A DNA stretch of 64,000 nt from Flavobacteriales bacterium UBA4422. GTDB lineage: Bacteria > Bacteroidota > Bacteroidia > Flavobacteriales_G > Salibacteraceae. Shown piece after piece: positions 62,829-64,000 of this stretch. The first letter of the stretch is position 1. Each line of letters opens with the position of its first letter. Both the position numbers and the translations under genes were made by a program. Below the pieces are notes generated by a model, which did no database searches, was not told the DNA's origin, and saw nothing but the letters and a program-made list of their open reading frames with translations. The stretch lies in NCBI GenBank assembly GCA_002389645.1, contig DGQE01000039.1, positions 1 through 64,000 of the forward strand. The letters run 5' to 3'.

Positions 62829-64000
62829 ATGAAGAAAATTTTACTAGCAGCTTTAAGTCTTGGCTATGTTGGTTTGGCAAATGCTCAAATCTATATGTCA
62901 GAAGACTTTTCTGGCGGAGTTCCAGCTTCTTGGACTCAGTCTACTTTGGCAACTGATGGTGGATGGCTTGCAGGAACTGCGGCATCGCTTTCATCAGGTT
63001 CATTTGCTTACCCTGAACATGGAAACTTTTTAGGAACAAACGATGATGGTTGCAACTGTGACAAAAGTGCGGATTCGTTGATGACAGCTTTCGTAGACTT
63101 AACTTCGGCTGCGAGCCCAGTTAACCTGCAATTTGATATGTTTTATTTAGAAGGTACATATCAAGGAGTTACTGAGTCCTTTAACGTTTATGCTCAGGCT
63201 CAGTCAACTGGTGCGTGGACTTTGATCTATGATGCTCCTTTGGCTACTGTTGCGCAGTGGGAAAACGAGCTGTCATTTGACCTATCAAGCTACGTTGGCG
63301 ATCAAGTTAAGCTTGCATTTGTCTATGGCGATGGTGGAGGATGGTTATTCGGTGCTGGAATTGATAATGTAAAAGTATTTACACCATTCGATTTTGATGC
63401 AAGTAACGTGTCTATAAACAACAGCCCATACCATGAAGTAAACACTGCTAATACCATTGAAGGAACAGTTAAGAATGTTGGCTCTCAGGCTATTACAAGT
63501 TTAACTATCGAGTATACAATTGATGGCGGAGCAGCTGCTTCAGCTGCTTTAACTGGTTTGAACATAGCACCTGGTGCTTCGTACAACTATACTCATTCTA
63601 CTCCTTGGACTCCAACAATGGTTCAAACTTATGAGGTTTCGACTAACGTGACGTTGGTAAATGGAAATGCAGATGAGGATCCTACAAACAATGTTACTTC
63701 AATGGATGTGTTGGTTCACCCAACAGCAGTTGAAAGAGTGCCAGTTTTAGAGGCATTTACAAGTTCTACTTGCGGACCATGTACGCCTGGAAATATTAAT
63801 GTTGGTAATGTTCTTGCAAACTTCTCGGGAGAATATTCTAAGGTAAATTATCAAATGAGCTGGCCTGGTTCTGGTGATCCATACTATACTGATGAAGGTG
63901 GAAATCGTAGAACGTATTATAATGTAAATTCAGTACCAAATATTTTTACTGACGGTGCGAATGGTATGAACAGTAATTCATACGCTGCAAATGACTTCAC
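62829..64000 (+). CDS. Omp28-related protein with choice-of-anchor-like N-terminal domain (3' truncated)
   Basis: ATG 62829 opens a frame that runs past the window end; 390 residues are visible. Signal MKKILLAALSLGYVGLANAQ. Residues about 25-190 form a MAM/choice-of-anchor-like beta-sandwich (MSEDFSGGVPASWTQSTLAT, IDNVKVFTPF). An Ig-like domain follows (NNSPYHEVNTANTIEGTVKN). The Omp28 domain then starts with RVPVLEAFTSSTCGPCTPGN, a thioredoxin-like CxxC, and SVPNIFTDGANG. Omp28-type proteins are outer-membrane or secreted; a T9SS sorting domain would be expected after the visible part. A CATATTTG sequence about 50 nt upstream may be the promoter. Confidence 0.85.
   Translation, partial: MKKILLAALSLGYVGLANAQIYMSEDFSGGVPASWTQSTLATDGGWLAGTAASLSSGSFAYPEHGNFLGTNDDGCNCDKSADSLMTAFVDLTSAASPVNLQFDMFYLEGTYQGVTESFNVYAQAQSTGAWTLIYDAPLATVAQWENELSFDLSSYVGDQVKLAFVYGDGGGWLFGAGIDNVKVFTPFDFDASNVSINNSPYHEVNTANTIEGTVKNVGSQAITSLTIEYTIDGGAAASAALTGLNIAPGASYNYTHSTPWTPTMVQTYEVSTNVTLVNGNADEDPTNNVTSMDVLVHPTAVERVPVLEAFTSSTCGPCTPGNINVGNVLANFSGEYSKVNYQMSWPGSGDPYYTDEGGNRRTYYNVNSVPNIFTDGANGMNSNSYAANDF

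Overview
The window is chromosomal DNA from a member of the Bacteroidota, most likely a marine-type Flavobacteriales. The evidence is gldF/gldG gliding genes, a giant SprB-repeat adhesin with a type IX secretion (T9SS) sorting domain, an Omp28-type lipoprotein/OMP, a PUR-domain (DUF3276) protein, the block nusB-DUF1573-yajC-ybbR-coaE, long NusB and S16 variants, many lipoproteins, few Shine-Dalgarno sites, and repeated matches to the Bacteroidota promoter pattern (TTG, about 19 nt, TAnnTTTG). The family within the order cannot be fixed from sequence alone.

Layout. 0-0.5 kb: a truncated unknown gene and tRNA-Leu(GAG). 0.5-6.6 kb: methyltransferase, TlpA-like thioredoxin lipoprotein partner, two tandem MbnP-family lipoproteins, an HPt protein, a barrel protein and tsaD. 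6.6-22 kb: TamB-like envelope protein, then the 3632-residue adhesin, divided by a bidirectional terminator. 22-31 kb: housekeeping (rpsP, rimM, PUR protein, ABC exporter, leucine dehydrogenase, nusB, DUF1573 lipoprotein, yajC, ybbR, coaE). 30.5-35.2 kb: an accessory patch of small lipoproteins, a penicillin-acylase-family enzyme, a frameshifted DUF6326 gene and a duplicated scrap of the coaE 3' end. 35.3-40.8 kb: rlmD operon (hemerythrin, HEAT-like, ABM monooxygenase, SAM hydroxide adenosyltransferase), then phoH and purC. 40.8-50.6 kb: secreted protein, rhomboid, GH16 enzyme, dnaN, DUF4340, gldG, gldF, lysC, lysA. 50.7-57.2 kb: RRM protein, an amber-interrupted membrane gene, a VWA/AAA+ pair split by two inverted secreted paralogues, and a subtilase. 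57.3-64 kb: exonuclease/GIY-YIG fusion, membrane patatin, fused FtcD, and a truncated Omp28-family gene.

How it works together. GldF-GldG with the DUF4340 neighbour form an ABC-type gliding/T9SS-associated complex; the SprB-like adhesin, GH16 enzyme and perhaps the two short paralogues at 52.7-54.0 kb are candidate T9SS cargo. TamB supports envelope assembly. lysC-lysA supply diaminopimelate/lysine; rpsP-rimM, tsaD, rlmD and nusB serve ribosome and tRNA function.

Most notable: the coaE 3'-end duplication that brackets a lipoprotein gene; three genes with small lesions (a T-run frameshift, an in-frame amber, and a rhomboid with no ordinary start next to an A-run); the paralogous secreted pair inside the AAA+/VWA module; tandem MbnP genes without MbnH; a perfect palindrome lying just upstream of the DUF1573 promoter element; and a UvrC-like four-cysteine cluster in the exonuclease/GIY-YIG protein. 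I did not find a convincing wholly new defence or mobile system. No stretch longer than about 280 bases lacks a gene.
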